Shown here one piece after another: positions 34,801-43,818 of a stretch of DNA of 64,000 bases. Origin of the DNA: Saccharospirillum alexandrii (lineage in GTDB: Bacteria > Pseudomonadota > Gammaproteobacteria > Pseudomonadales > Natronospirillaceae); the NCBI RefSeq assembly GCF_004000275.1, contig NZ_RCIP01000001.1, forward strand, positions 426,749-490,748, in the 5' to 3' direction. The translations under genes and the position numbers were made by a program. Below the pieces are notes generated by a model. That model ran no database searches. It was not told where the DNA came from and saw nothing but the letters and a program-made list of their open reading frames with translations. How positions within the stretch are numbered: position 1 is the first letter of the stretch; each line of letters opens with the position of its first letter.

Positions 34801-35775
34801 GATAGCCAGGCCAACGTCAGTTACGAGCAGAACGACGACGGAAATGGTCGTTTTGTCGTCAGTTTTGGCAACGATACCCAGGTTCAGTTTGATGCCGTCA
34901 ATCTGACAGCGGCGGCTCAGTTGGGGTTTTCATTGAATACCGGTAATGAATCAGAACCCGCGCGTGGCCAGGATGTGAAGGGCACCATCAATGGAGTCGA
35001 AGCAACGGGTAGGGGTCAGCTGCTGACTGCCCGTGAGGGCAATGAAGGCGCCACCAATGGGTATTTGTTGGGTGGCACCGGCGCTGATTTCACGAGTCCG
35101 GTGACGATCGATGGGACGAATGACAACCTAAAAGTGGTTATCGACGGTCAGACATCGGGTGAAATCACCCTGAATAGCGGTGTGTATACGACTGGCAATG
35201 CTCTGGCCGCTGAGCTGAAACGAGCGATTAACGCAGACGCAACACTGGCGGGTAACAATAAGGCTGTCGACGTTCAGTATGATCCGGACACCTCAACATT
35301 CGGTATTTTCTCAGTTAGCAAAGGTGCTGAGTCGACGGTTCGCGTCTCTGAAATAGACGCAGGGGCAATCGATGTCTTTGGTTTTACCACTTCTACCCAG
35401 GGTGTTAAGGGTAAAGACGCAGTTGGAACCAAAGACCCTGCAGCAGGCCTTGTACTCCGGGTCGAAGGCTCAGGCACCGGCGACCGTGGCAGTGTGTCGC
35501 TGATCGAAGGCATTTTCGCCCGCTTGGATAAAACCATGAAAAGTTTTCTGGACAGCAGTGGGCTGATTACTGGTCGCGAGAAAGCTCTGGAGCGGGATAT
35601 GGAAGGGATCACCGAAGACAGAGAGCGTCTCGATGCGCGTTTGGAAGCCCAGGAGAAGCGCCTGAAAGCCAAATTTTTGTTCAACGACCAGATCGTGGCC
35701 CAGTTAAAAACAACTGAGGATTTCTTAAGTCAGCAGTTTGAGATTTTGGCGGCGGGTATTACTGGTAAGCAGTAA
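31873..35775 (+). CDS. fliD: Filament cap FliD (HAP2), giant form (1300 aa)
   Basis: N-terminus (SIESLGIGSGLLTSELVESIIEAERAPTE; core GIGSGLLTSELVE) and C-terminus (RLDKTMKSFLDSSGLITGREKALE, RFDARLEAQEKRLKAKF-like, LSQQFEILAAG) are those of FliD, usually 450-470 aa. The FliD_C domain begins near 235 (DAQLRVNGLEITSASNQV), and about 730 extra residues are inserted at roughly 440-1180, inside that domain. Six related modules are visible near 447-531, 574-674, 690-736, 761-839, 853-954 and 1083-1171, each with an (L/F)xLxxxG strand, in several a Y-x-(T/N)-G turn, an L...(I/L)xxxIN helix and LGL/FGF ending. The cap pentamer would be unusually massive. A strong terminator follows. Confidence 0.92.
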   Translation: MASIESLGIGSGLLTSELVESIIEAERAPTELRLDRKEAEVEAKITAYGEVRSALDKVQSAATALSSNNLIRGTTATSSDDSALTATTNSTAEPGNYRVAVDQVASAHTLASKAYTSVSDTVGTGTLTFNFGTTSYDDVTGDYAGFEKNADLASFSIDITSENNTLSGLRDTINKNVEGVTASLVFDGSGYRLLMSSDKTGEKSSMEIVATGDAGIQSLAYNAAQNDPDSNLRETQRGEDAQLRVNGLEITSASNQVSEVIRGVTINVNQETTGSINLNVNRNTGDVADKMEAFVEAFNEFKFVYDEVNKFDPDTNQGGLLLGDSTLRSTYSQLRSGLNAIVDNLTGANFRSLADVGLETDQTQNFQFQFNRTKFEAALNANADAMAGLLARQQEVSDSQIRYVTQSGETKPGQYDVFIEKAATQAKWQGLSSDALDFGSDLVIGGSNDEFTLQLNGTERTVVLEQGNYANGDELSLMLQSAINTAFVDSGQSATVNFDATTQSLAITSSRFGSASTVNISSVDPTLAATLGLAPAGTGQVAGQNFSGLNDASFAASTLPGTQAVNPDEGIDFSTNTLSFDLAVTGTGAPSPVTITLDEDWSDVLNTSGEVTTERDRDDVLAYIQSELNGAGLTGFVRAEFNSANRLVFRTEPDAGAQSIEISNITASGTDPLGLQAGLSGSGVTLADPAEFSLSYSNRQSSVTSGAITVPAGTYETGEALAQAIQDQINADANVVAGAAGAETTKGSRVLGTNVDFASDPSQIQFSLNGTDYTVNVNAETEGNTLGNIQNAIDGALGAGVITASLDSDGLVLTTNATGSGQNLVITKDGMGATTASGSVDLSTGVDFGASPATFRLTVDGVEIDVTVDGDGTTGSNDGVSNLAVIQQALDTGLSQAGGGGEFQAGDVKARLDSSGQLYFETLSKNGEPTLATYGASAMIELSETAGAGSLGLSDQGPLINGADGFGLAVGNYQGFDSQANVSYEQNDDGNGRFVVSFGNDTQVQFDAVNLTAAAQLGFSLNTGNESEPARGQDVKGTINGVEATGRGQLLTAREGNEGATNGYLLGGTGADFTSPVTIDGTNDNLKVVIDGQTSGEITLNSGVYTTGNALAAELKRAINADATLAGNNKAVDVQYDPDTSTFGIFSVSKGAESTVRVSEIDAGAIDVFGFTTSTQGVKGKDAVGTKDPAAGLVLRVEGSGTGDRGSVSLIEGIFARLDKTMKSFLDSSGLITGREKALERDMEGITEDRERLDARLEAQEKRLKAKFLFNDQIVAQLKTTEDFLSQQFEILAAGITGKQ

Positions 35776-35867
35776 CCGCTGCCGTTTTCGCCCTAACGTA
35801 GACCCTCGATGGTTGAGAGAAGGGTGGAAAGGGCAGTGCTGGAATCAGACCTCTGAATCTTAGCCAT

Positions 35868-35894
35868 AAAAAAACCCGCCGAGGCGGGTTTTTT
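35868..35894. terminator. Bidirectional intrinsic terminator between fliD and acnB
   Basis: Seven A residues, stem ACCCGCC/GGCGGGT with a 2-3-nt loop, then six T residues. The A and T tracts let it stop both fliD (rightward) and acnB (leftward), which are convergent. Confidence 0.93.
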
Positions 35895-35910
35895 CGTTTC
35901 ACTCGGCCAA

Positions 35911-38502
35911 TTAAGCCGCTGAAGTAGCAATCACCGAATCGGCAGCTTTGATGAAATCTTCCATCTTGTCGAAGTTCAGGTAGCGGTAAATATCCGCTGA
36001 CATGCTGTCGATCTTGTTGGCGATTTCCAGGTACTCGGCTGGTGTTGGCAGTTTGCCGTTCAGGGCGGCAATGGCGGCCAGTTCGGCAGAGGCCAAGTAC
36101 ACATTGGCACCATCGCCCAGGCGGTTCGGAAAGTTCCGCGTTGAAGTGGAAACCACGGTTGACTTGGCCGCTACCCGTGCCTGGTTACCCATGCACAGTG
36201 AACAACCCGGCATTTCGGTGCGGGCACCGGCGCGGCCGAAGATGTTGTAGTAGCCTTCTTCCATCAACTGGGCCTGGTCCATCTTCGTCGGCGGGGAAAC
36301 CCACAGACGAGTGGCGATCGGCGCGTTGTGGGCGTCGAGCAGCTTGCCGGCGGCGCGGAAGTGACCGATGTTGGTCATGCACGAGCCTATAAACACTTCA
36401 TCGATTTTCTCGCCAGCGACGTCAGACAGGGTCCGGGCATCGTCCGGATCGTTCGGGGCGCAGAGAATCGGCTCTTTGATTTCATCCATGTCGATTTCGA
36501 TGACAGTGTGATATTCGGCATCTTTGTCGGCACGCATCAGACTCGGGTTGGCCAGCCACTCTTCCATCGCCTTGGCGCGACGCTCCAGGGTACGGGCATC
36601 GCCGTAGCCGTTGGAGATCATCCAGCGCAACATAACGACGTTGGAACGCAGGTATTCCGCAACCGAGTCTTCACCCAGGGTGATGGTGCAACCGGCGGCG
36701 GAGCGTTCTGCTGAAGCGTCAGACAGCTCAAATGCCTGCTCAACGGTCAGTTCTTCCAGGCCTTCAATTTCCAGAATCCGGCCGGAGAAGACGTTCTTTT
36801 TGCCTTTCTTCTCAACGGTCAGGTGGCCTTCTTTGATGGCGGCGTAAGGAATGGCGTGCACCAGGTCGCGCAGGGTGATGCCAGGCTGGCGCTTGCCTTT
36901 GAAGCGCACCAGAACCGATTCCGGCATGTCCAGCGGCATAACGCCAGTGGCCGCAGCAAACGCAACCAGGCCAGAACCGGCCGGGAAGGAGATGCCCATC
37001 GGGAAGCGGGTGTGGGAGTCGCCACCGGTACCGACGGTATCGGGCAGCAACATGCGGTTCAGCCAGGAGTGGATAATGCCGTCACCCGGACGCAGGGAGA
37101 CACCGCCACGGTTCTTAATGAAGTCGGGCAGGGTGTGCTGGGTCTCGATGTCGACCGGTTTTGGGTAGGCCGCTGTGTGGCAGAACGACTGCATCACCAG
37201 GTCGGACGAGAAGCCCAGGCACGCCAGGTCTTTCAGCTCATCGCGGGTCATCGGGCCGGTGGTGTCCTGTGAGCCAACGGTGGTCATCTTGGGTTCGCAG
37301 TACTGGTTCGGGCGAACGCCTTCCAAACCACAGGCCTTGCCGACCATCTTCTGGGCCAGGGTGTAACCGGCTTTGCTGTCGGCTACCGCGCCCGGGCGAC
37401 GGAAGACAGTGCTGGGTTCCAGACCCATGGCTTCACGGGCACGGTCGGTCAGACCACGGCCGATGATCAGCGGAATACGGCCACCGGCGCGTACTTCATC
37501 GAGCAGCACCTGGGTGTTCAGTTGGAATTCGGCGATGACGTTGCCATCTCGCTCAACTTTGCCGGCGAAAGGGTAGACGTCGATCACGTCGCCCATGTTC
37601 AGCTCGTTGACGTCCACTTCAATTGGCAGGGCGCCGGAGTCTTCCATGGTGTTGAAGAAGATGGGAGCGATCTTGTTGCCCAGCACGAAACCACCGGTGC
37701 GCTTGTTCGGCACGAACGGCATGTCTTCACCGGTGTGCCACAGCACCGAGTTGGTGGCCGACTTACGCGAGGAACCGGTACCGACCACATCGCCCACCAG
37801 AGCAATGGAGTGGCCTTTTTCTTTCAGCTTTTCGATTTGCTGAATTGGGCCGATTTCGCCTTCTTTGTCGGGGGTCAGGCCGTCGCGGCTCATTTTGTAC
37901 ATGGCCAGGGCGTGCAGCGGGATATCCGGGCGTGACCAGGCGTCCTGCGCCGGTGACAGGTCATCGGTGTTGGTTTCACCGGTGACTTTGAACACGGTCA
38001 GAGTCAGTTTCTCAGGGACGTCGGGCTTGTTCAGGAACCACTCGGCATCAGCCCAGGATTGCATGACGCTCTTGGCAGCGGCGTTACCGGCTTTGGCCAG
38101 CTCGTCGACATCGTGGAAGGCATCGAACACCAGCAGGGTGTGTTTCAGCTCTTCAGCGGCGGCTTCAGCCAGTTTGTCGTCAGTCAGCAGGCCAACCAGG
38201 GTTTCGATGTTGTAACCACCCTGCATGGTGCCGAGCAGTTGCACGGCTTCTGCGGCGTCGATCAGCGGGCACTCGGCTTCGCCTTTGGCGATGGCCGAGA
38301 GAAAAGCGGCTTTTACATAGGCCGCTTCGTCAACGCCGGGTGGTACCCGGTTGACGATGAGATCTTTGATGAAGGCTTCTTCGCCCGCAGGCGGATTTTT
38401 CAGCAGCTCCACCAGCGCGGTTACCTGGTCGGCGGTCAGCGGCTTGGCGGGGATGCCAAGAGCGGCACGCTCTTCGACATGTTTACGATAGGCTTCTAGC
38501 AC
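35911..38502 (-). CDS. acnB: Aconitate hydratase B
   Basis: An 863-aa TCA-cycle enzyme interconverting citrate and isocitrate. It begins (GTG)[15 protein letters not shown], the standard AcnB start, with TTGGAGAATTAACC ahead of the GTG at 38502; a longer frame to 38640 adds unrelated residues. The HEAT-like N-terminal domain carries [14 protein letters not shown]; later motifs are [38 protein letters not shown] (substrate and cluster region; the first cluster Cys precedes it) and the cluster ligands in CSLCMGNQ. Full length, no anomaly. It opens a block of non-flagellar genes inserted between fliD and fliS. Confidence 0.95.
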   Translation of the reverse strand: MLEAYRKHVEERAALGIPAKPLTADQVTALVELLKNPPAGEEAFIKDLIVNRVPPGVDEAAYVKAAFLSAIAKGEAECPLIDAAEAVQLLGTMQGGYNIETLVGLLTDDKLAEAAAEELKHTLLVFDAFHDVDELAKAGNAAAKSVMQSWADAEWFLNKPDVPEKLTLTVFKVTGETNTDDLSPAQDAWSRPDIPLHALAMYKMSRDGLTPDKEGEIGPIQQIEKLKEKGHSIALVGDVVGTGSSRKSATNSVLWHTGEDMPFVPNKRTGGFVLGNKIAPIFFNTMEDSGALPIEVDVNELNMGDVIDVYPFAGKVERDGNVIAEFQLNTQVLLDEVRAGGRIPLIIGRGLTDRAREAMGLEPSTVFRRPGAVADSKAGYTLAQKMVGKACGLEGVRPNQYCEPKMTTVGSQDTTGPMTRDELKDLACLGFSSDLVMQSFCHTAAYPKPVDIETQHTLPDFIKNRGGVSLRPGDGIIHSWLNRMLLPDTVGTGGDSHTRFPMGISFPAGSGLVAFAAATGVMPLDMPESVLVRFKGKRQPGITLRDLVHAIPYAAIKEGHLTVEKKGKKNVFSGRILEIEGLEELTVEQAFELSDASAERSAAGCTITLGEDSVAEYLRSNVVMLRWMISNGYGDARTLERRAKAMEEWLANPSLMRADKDAEYHTVIEIDMDEIKEPILCAPNDPDDARTLSDVAGEKIDEVFIGSCMTNIGHFRAAGKLLDAHNAPIATRLWVSPPTKMDQAQLMEEGYYNIFGRAGARTEMPGCSLCMGNQARVAAKSTVVSTSTRNFPNRLGDGANVYLASAELAAIAALNGKLPTPAEYLEIANKIDSMSADIYRYLNFDKMEDFIKAADSVIATSAA

Positions 38503-38832
38503 GGTTAATTCTCCAACAGTGAAGGGGTTGCGGCGCGGCTGAGCCGGCAGGGCAACGGGTTGCCTGAAACACCGGACGCATGCGTCAACAACCGGGACTG
38601 GCTGAGCATAAGCGAGGCGCAGTTTAGTGAAAAACAGCACAAAAGTTAAGTAATGGTACCTTATACCCTGTATTCATGAGGTGAATAGTAGGGTGGCTGG
38701 CCTGAGTCCGAAATCCATTGTGTAATCGCGCGCGTCGATCGTCACTACCCCGGTGCCAGGCGTACCTGGCACTCCTTTGGTTATCTCAGCGGTCGAATAC
38801 CATGAATTGCCGACGGCAAGGGTTGATTGGTG
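38503..38832. other. 330-bp gap between acnB and the RNase gene, with a short palindrome
   Basis: This stretch should hold the acnB promoter (leftward) and the end of the RNase transcript. The clearest structure is GTGCCAGG-CGTA-CCTGGCAC (38753-38772), an 8-bp perfect stem lying 60 bp past the RNase stop. It resembles the outer arms of the palindrome at 53265-53363 (TGCCAGGCA) but lacks its core. I see no gene. Confidence 0.4.
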
Positions 38833-40779
38833 TTAATTCGAGACGCCAGGGTCTGGCTGGCTTTCTTCCACCAGACTCAATTCGAGCTTATCACCCTCAA
38901 TTTTGGCGATGGTTACTGCCAGCGGCTGGTTCAGCATAAAGCTCTTGTCTTCACCCTTCATCATCATGCGCAACGGGTCATAGCTCAGTTTTTTCTTTTG
39001 TCCGCGCAGGTCGATAAAGCCGGCAGCTCCGTTGTCGTCGAGTTGGGCGATGATGCCGCCTGAGTTGATATGGACAACGGTGGCTTGCCAGGTCTGCTCA
39101 GGTTGCTGGCTAAGCCAGTCCAGACGCAGGCGGTTTTCAACTTCGTTGGCGGCTTTGCGGCTGTTGCCGAGACGCTCGTTGAGGTCGTCGGTCAGCCCGG
39201 CGGGCAGAGTGAAAGGCTGGCCCGCCAATTTGGCGTGAATCAGCCGATGCAGGACGAGGTCCGTATATTTGCGGATTGGGCTGGTGACGGTGGTGTAGTG
39301 GTCGAAACCGAGGCCAAAGTGGGGCGCTGTGGTGTTGGACCAGGCTCCGCGCTCCAGTCGCTTTAGCAGTACGCTCAGCAACGGGAAGTTTTCGACCGTG
39401 CGAGCAGCGCGCAAAATAGACTTGAAGCCTTCCGGCTCATGGCCATCGGTATCGGCGACGTCGTTGGCGAACTCCCGCAACAGGCCCTTGAGTTCTTCTT
39501 CTCGGTCAGGCCGAAAACCGGCGTGGGTCATAAACAGGGCGCTGTCTTCGGACAGCCAGGCGGCGGCAATGCGATTGACCGCGAGCATGCTCTCTTCGAC
39601 GAGGCTGTTGGCGGTGTTGCGTTCTTCTTTGACCACGCTGGTGACGTTCAATTGCTCATCGACTTTAACCCGGTAGTCGGGCCGTTCCTGCATGATCAGG
39701 GCGTTGCTCTTGCGCCAGTCGAACAGGGCTTTGCAGCATTGTTTGAGCGTTTCCAGGTGCCAGTGAGCAGCCGGAATTGGGGCGGCGCCGTCGAGCCATT
39801 CGCTGACTTCCTGATAGCTCAGTTTGGCACTGCTGCGTATCACCGACGGGGTGATGGCCAGTTTGCTGAGGCTGCCATCGGTGGCGACGCGGATGTGAAA
39901 CACCAGTGCCAACCGGTCCGCATTGGGGGTCAGTGAACACAGATCGTTGGCCAGGCGTTCGGGCAGCATGCTGATCGGGCGGCCAGGCAGGTAGGTGGTG
40001 GTTAGGCGCTGCCGGGCTTCGGTCTCAAGGGGAGACTCTGTCGCGAACCACGCTGCCGGATCGGCAATGGCAACGCGTAATAGCCAGCCATCGTCGGTTT
40101 CTTCGGCGTAGAGGGCATCATCCATGTCTTTGGTGGAGGCATTGTCGATGGTGACAAAGGGAATGTCGCGCAAGTCGCTTCGACCCTCCCTGACTGCATC
40201 GATGAGGCTTTCATCAAGCGCCTCTGCAGCCGCCAGTGCTTCGGCTGAGAAGTCGCCGGGTAACTGGTGTTTTTCAATGGCAATGGCGTGCCAGGTACCG
40301 GGCTCTTCTTCACTGCCGATGACATTGATCACTTCAGCCTGGGCTTTGCCGGTTTCCCAGGGGTGGCGGGTTACCCTGGCTTTTACCCATTGGCCATTGG
40401 CGGCGTCGGCGGTCTTTTTGGGTGGTACAAATAGCCATTTGGCATGGCCGATGACTTCGGGTTCAACACCCTGGGCTTTGCCGCGTACGACATAGCGGCC
40501 CATAAACTCGGTCAGTGGTGACGACACCAGCGTGACCAGGTCGGCAATGACCTTGCCTTCAGTGGTTTCCGCAACAGTGAACTCGACTTCATCGCCCGGG
40601 AACACTTTGGCCATGGTATCGGGCGGTAGAAAATATTCGGTGGCGTCGGCAGCGATCACGAAGCCGAAACTGCGGCCGGTCCCCTTAATAGTGCCGCGCA
40701 TGACCAGAGGTTCGGGCGTAGTGGACTTGATGTCACTTTTTAGAGATTGAAGCTGGGCGAGGGCTTTGGCATCGAGCAT
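38833..40779 (-). CDS. VacB/RNase II-family 3'-5' exoribonuclease
   Basis: A 648-aa RNA-degrading enzyme. Cold-shock-like OB folds lie at about 30-180 (GTIKGTGRSFGFV, FPGDEVEFTV), the RNB catalytic domain follows with the metal-binding aspartate cluster in TIDNASTKDMDDALYAEE and VAIADPAAW, the YLPGRPISMLPERLANDLCSL segment and FGLGFDHYTTVTSPIRKYTDLVLHR, and an S1 domain ends the protein (VVHINSGGIIAQLDDNGAAGFI). I prefer the ATG at 40779 (MLDAKALAQLQSLK), which matches the family start, over an ATG 24 bp upstream without a ribosome-binding site. Whether it is functionally RNase II or an R-like enzyme cannot be decided here. Confidence 0.88.
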   Translation of the reverse strand: MLDAKALAQLQSLKSDIKSTTPEPLVMRGTIKGTGRSFGFVIAADATEYFLPPDTMAKVFPGDEVEFTVAETTEGKVIADLVTLVSSPLTEFMGRYVVRGKAQGVEPEVIGHAKWLFVPPKKTADAANGQWVKARVTRHPWETGKAQAEVINVIGSEEEPGTWHAIAIEKHQLPGDFSAEALAAAEALDESLIDAVREGRSDLRDIPFVTIDNASTKDMDDALYAEETDDGWLLRVAIADPAAWFATESPLETEARQRLTTTYLPGRPISMLPERLANDLCSLTPNADRLALVFHIRVATDGSLSKLAITPSVIRSSAKLSYQEVSEWLDGAAPIPAAHWHLETLKQCCKALFDWRKSNALIMQERPDYRVKVDEQLNVTSVVKEERNTANSLVEESMLAVNRIAAAWLSEDSALFMTHAGFRPDREEELKGLLREFANDVADTDGHEPEGFKSILRAARTVENFPLLSVLLKRLERGAWSNTTAPHFGLGFDHYTTVTSPIRKYTDLVLHRLIHAKLAGQPFTLPAGLTDDLNERLGNSRKAANEVENRLRLDWLSQQPEQTWQATVVHINSGGIIAQLDDNGAAGFIDLRGQKKKLSYDPLRMMMKGEDKSFMLNQPLAVTIAKIEGDKLELSLVEESQPDPGVSN

Positions 40780-40880
40780 AGAGGACCTGAATCGGGTTCG
40801 CATTTCGTTGTGGGCGCGCAGTATACCGGAAACGGCCGGCTTTTTGATAAGCTGGGCGGGTAAAATTCGAGGAGCCAGTC

Positions 40881-41075
40881 ATGGCCGATATTCGCTCGCT
40901 GGACGCCGCTCGCAAGCAGGCGCGAAAGAAAAAAGCCAAAGCTATTACCCTGTGCAGGCATGGCCATCACCGCTGGGAGGTCGATAATCAGCCTCAGTTC
41001 GATGTGAAAGCTGGAAAACTGGTCACACGGTTACGGTGCAGTCGTTGTGGGGAGGTTCAGGTTAAAGCCCGTTGA
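40881..41075 (+). CDS. Small conserved zinc-ribbon-like protein, function unknown
   Basis: A 64-aa protein with AGGAGCC ahead of the ATG. The basic N-terminus (ARKQARKKKAKAI) is followed by a possible metal site: Cys and His in TLCRHGHHRW and a C-x2-C pair in RCSRCGEV. The intervening QFDVKAGKLVTRLRC gives it the look of a real conserved family, seen in pseudomonads, but with no known role. It ends 4 bp from the convergent TPR lipoprotein gene. RNA or protein binding is only a guess from charge and the ribbon. Confidence 0.65.
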   Translation: MADIRSLDAARKQARKKKAKAITLCRHGHHRWEVDNQPQFDVKAGKLVTRLRCSRCGEVQVKAR

Positions 41076-41079
41076 GCCA

Positions 41080-42117
41080 CTAGTTTGACCAGCGATCCAA
41101 ATTCGTCAGGAAGGTTCTGGCCCGCTCGGCATTGGCTTGCAGCTCGGTGTCATTGGGCGTCAGAGTCAGGGCTTCTTCCCATACATCCAGCGCCTCGCCC
41201 AGAAAACCCTGGCTGTAGAGTAATTCACCCCGTTCCTTGAGCAGGGCGGATTCGCTGGCCAGGCGGGTATTCAGCTCGTCACGCATCGGCTCCGATTTTT
41301 CAGGGTCGAGTTCCGTCATTTCATTGAGCAAGCGTCTTGCGCCCGTCAGGTCGTTCAGGGACAGGCTCAACGCAAAGGCTTCTTCCAGTTGCGGCCACTG
41401 CTGTTCAGCGACAGCCGCCTCCTGGGTTCTGGCTTCCTGGCGTTCCGTCTGCTGGGCCTGCTGAATGCTGTTCAGTAATTCCTGGCTCAACTCATTGGGC
41501 GACAGCCGGTTCGACAGGCTTAACGCCTGCACCGCACGAAACGAGTCGTTTTCATACAGCGCTTGCCGGCCGGAGGCATAGAGTTGCCGTGAAGTGGTTT
41601 TCAGCTCTTGTTGAAAGGTTCGGTAGCGTTGCTGGGTAAAAAAGTTATTGGGCGTTGCTTTCAGCAGGTTCTCTTCGCTGTCGCGAATGGCCAGCAAGTA
41701 ACGGGCCCGGGCCAGCAGAATGGCATTTTCACTGCGGTTGATGCTGTTCAGACGACGTTGATCGTATTCGCGGCGCTGAGACAGTAATTCCGGCGCTTCC
41801 GGCAGATTGGCCAGGGCCGCGTCCAGTACCGCAATAGCACCTGCCCAGTCGTTATCGGCTTCGTGGCGGCTGGCGCTGTCGAGCTGTTCGTCGATGTAGT
41901 CGGATCGTCTTTGTTCAATAACGCTCGAACGCTGGCGCAGTTCTTGGTACGTCTCGTGATCGGGGTCCATGGCATTAATGGTCGCCAGGGCTTTATCGTA
42001 CTGGTGGTTTTCAACCCAGGCATCGACTTGTTCGTTGACATTGCTTTGCTGTGCGTAAAACTGCGCGCAGCCGGCCAGCAGCAGGGCGACGCTTACCATC
42101 AGAAACAGGCGGATCAT
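41080..42117 (-). CDS. TPR-like lipoprotein
   Basis: A 345-aa lipoprotein: the signal peptide MIRLFLMVSVALLLAGC ends in lipobox LAGC. The mature part is all helical with degenerate TPR units (QYDKALATINAMDP, DWAGAIAVLDAALANLPEAPEL, and a last clear one GELLYSQGFLGEALDVWEEALTLTPNDTELQANAERA). It starts within the stop codon of the upstream cyclase gene (ATGA overlap), so the two are translationally coupled. A role as an envelope partner of the cyclase sensor is an inference from this coupling. Confidence 0.8.
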   Translation of the reverse strand: MIRLFLMVSVALLLAGCAQFYAQQSNVNEQVDAWVENHQYDKALATINAMDPDHETYQELRQRSSVIEQRRSDYIDEQLDSASRHEADNDWAGAIAVLDAALANLPEAPELLSQRREYDQRRLNSINRSENAILLARARYLLAIRDSEENLLKATPNNFFTQQRYRTFQQELKTTSRQLYASGRQALYENDSFRAVQALSLSNRLSPNELSQELLNSIQQAQQTERQEARTQEAAVAEQQWPQLEEAFALSLSLNDLTGARRLLNEMTELDPEKSEPMRDELNTRLASESALLKERGELLYSQGFLGEALDVWEEALTLTPNDTELQANAERARTFLTNLDRWSN

Positions 42118-43535
42118 GACTGTGACTCCCCGGTACTTGGCTCGGCAACAGAATCTGCTCCGGCATCATCGCGGGCTATTTTGGCTGGATCGTCGGCCCA
42201 GGCATCAACGGTCAACACGTTCACACTGCTTTGCAAACCCTTGATCTGGTGCCATTCATTGGAATGGGTAAGCAAGGGATGCCGTTGATTGAGCATCGAA
42301 TAGAAATTTCCGTCGGTAACCACCTGGCCTGAATCTGCCAGGTCACAGAGGCGGGAAGCCAGATTAGCGGGCTCACCAATGACCGTATATTGCATTCGTT
42401 CATGAGAGCCGAGCAAACCCGCCAGTACCGTGCCGCCGCTCACCCCGACGCGAATCGTAAGGCAGGGTTGATTGGCCTGAGCGCGCTGCTGGTTCATGGC
42501 CGTGATTCGATCGCGAATTTGCAGGGCGCACTCCATGGCGTGGAAGCGATGTTCGGGGTCCGATTGCGGGCAGCCAAACACGAGCATTGCGCAATCGCCG
42601 ATGTATTTATCGACGTTGCCGTGGAATTCGTGGCAGGTGTTGGCGAACTCGGTGAAGTAGAGATTGAGCACTTCGGCGGTCTCCTCCGGGTGGCGCCCCT
42701 CGCTGAACGCGGTATAACCCACCAGGTCGACAAAGAGAATGCTGGCATCGACGCGTTTGCCTTCCCGGGCCAGTTCGACATTATCCTGAGCCATGTAGCG
42801 GGCAGCGACCGGGTCGCTGACAAAGCGGGAGAACAACTGTTCAACCCGTTGTTTCTGTTCCAGTTCGGCTGACATGTGGTTAAACGATTGGGTCAGGTCG
42901 CTGAATTCTCCCTGGTGCTGGCCACGAATTCGAAAGCCATAGTGGCCAGACTCGATGGCGCGTGTCCCCTCTATCAGGTCGCGTACCGGCTTGGCCAGCG
43001 ATTGGCCCAGACGAATCGCGATAAGCGTAATGGATAACACCAGCAGAATGACGACGACGATACCGGAACGAACAATTGAACGCTGACCGGCAATCATCTC
43101 GGACCGGTCGAGACCTACCCAGGCAGCACCGCCGCTGACACCCCGGAACACAACAGGAGAATAGAACCACACCGTTTCTTCGTTGGTTTCAACCTGACCC
43201 TGGCTGCGATAAGCCTGGTCTGCATTCACGGCAGGCAGTGAAGATCCGGCTTCTGCCAGCACGTCGCCATCCCGGTTTACCACGCTGGCGGCGACGACAG
43301 AGGGTTGGTCGCTGAGTGAAAATACCAGGCTGGCGAGGCTGAGCTGGTCTTCAGTGAACACAAGCTCAACCGAGGCGGCCGCCAGCTGCGATGACAGGCT
43401 GTTCCCGGTGTCTACAAACTGAGTCTGCATCATTGAAAATTGTCGGTACACCAGCGTATAGCCAAGAATGCACGACGCCAGTAAGACCAGCATGGTCATG
43501 ATCAGGGCGAGCTTGTGTCCAAAATGCCATTTCAT
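42114..43535 (-). CDS. Membrane class III adenylate/guanylate cyclase with HAMP domain
   Basis: A 473-aa protein from the ATG at 43535; the frame runs further upstream but lacks a signal there. TM1 is about 7-28 (LALIMTMLVLLASCILGY), a periplasmic sensor region of about 130 residues follows, TM2 is about 165-185 (IVVVILLVLSITLIAIRL), then HAMP, a short coiled coil and the cyclase domain. Catalytic metal aspartates are present in ILFVDLVGYTAFSE and in DKYIGDCAMLVFG, so it should be active; substrate (ATP or GTP) is not certain. The downstream lipoprotein gene overlaps by 4 bp. A product such as cAMP would feed Vfr/CRP-type regulation, which in relatives affects fleQ, but nothing here proves it. 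Confidence 0.85.
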   Translation of the reverse strand: MKWHFGHKLALIMTMLVLLASCILGYTLVYRQFSMMQTQFVDTGNSLSSQLAAASVELVFTEDQLSLASLVFSLSDQPSVVAASVVNRDGDVLAEAGSSLPAVNADQAYRSQGQVETNEETVWFYSPVVFRGVSGGAAWVGLDRSEMIAGQRSIVRSGIVVVILLVLSITLIAIRLGQSLAKPVRDLIEGTRAIESGHYGFRIRGQHQGEFSDLTQSFNHMSAELEQKQRVEQLFSRFVSDPVAARYMAQDNVELAREGKRVDASILFVDLVGYTAFSEGRHPEETAEVLNLYFTEFANTCHEFHGNVDKYIGDCAMLVFGCPQSDPEHRFHAMECALQIRDRITAMNQQRAQANQPCLTIRVGVSGGTVLAGLLGSHERMQYTVIGEPANLASRLCDLADSGQVVTDGNFYSMLNQRHPLLTHSNEWHQIKGLQSSVNVLTVDAWADDPAKIARDDAGADSVAEPSTGESQS

Positions 43536-43818
43536 CAGAGGCTCACGTAATTTGCCGGTTGAATCCGCTTTGCAGCGCTCATGTCTGTTTCCGGCAATAT
43601 TATCATGCCTCGGCGGTTCTGGTGAGCCTGCACTCACCCGGTCATTGACTGGTACTTATCCGACTGCTGAGCCGGGAGATTCTAATGGTGACTTTCGTCA
43701 CAATTTGGAAGTGCCAATGAGTCAATAGGCCCTGTTAATGGCTGAACTGTGCGTCAGTTAACGTTAAAGATCGTCTGGAGGCCTGTAATGGCGGGCCTAA
43801 AGGCGTTAGAATGCCCAT

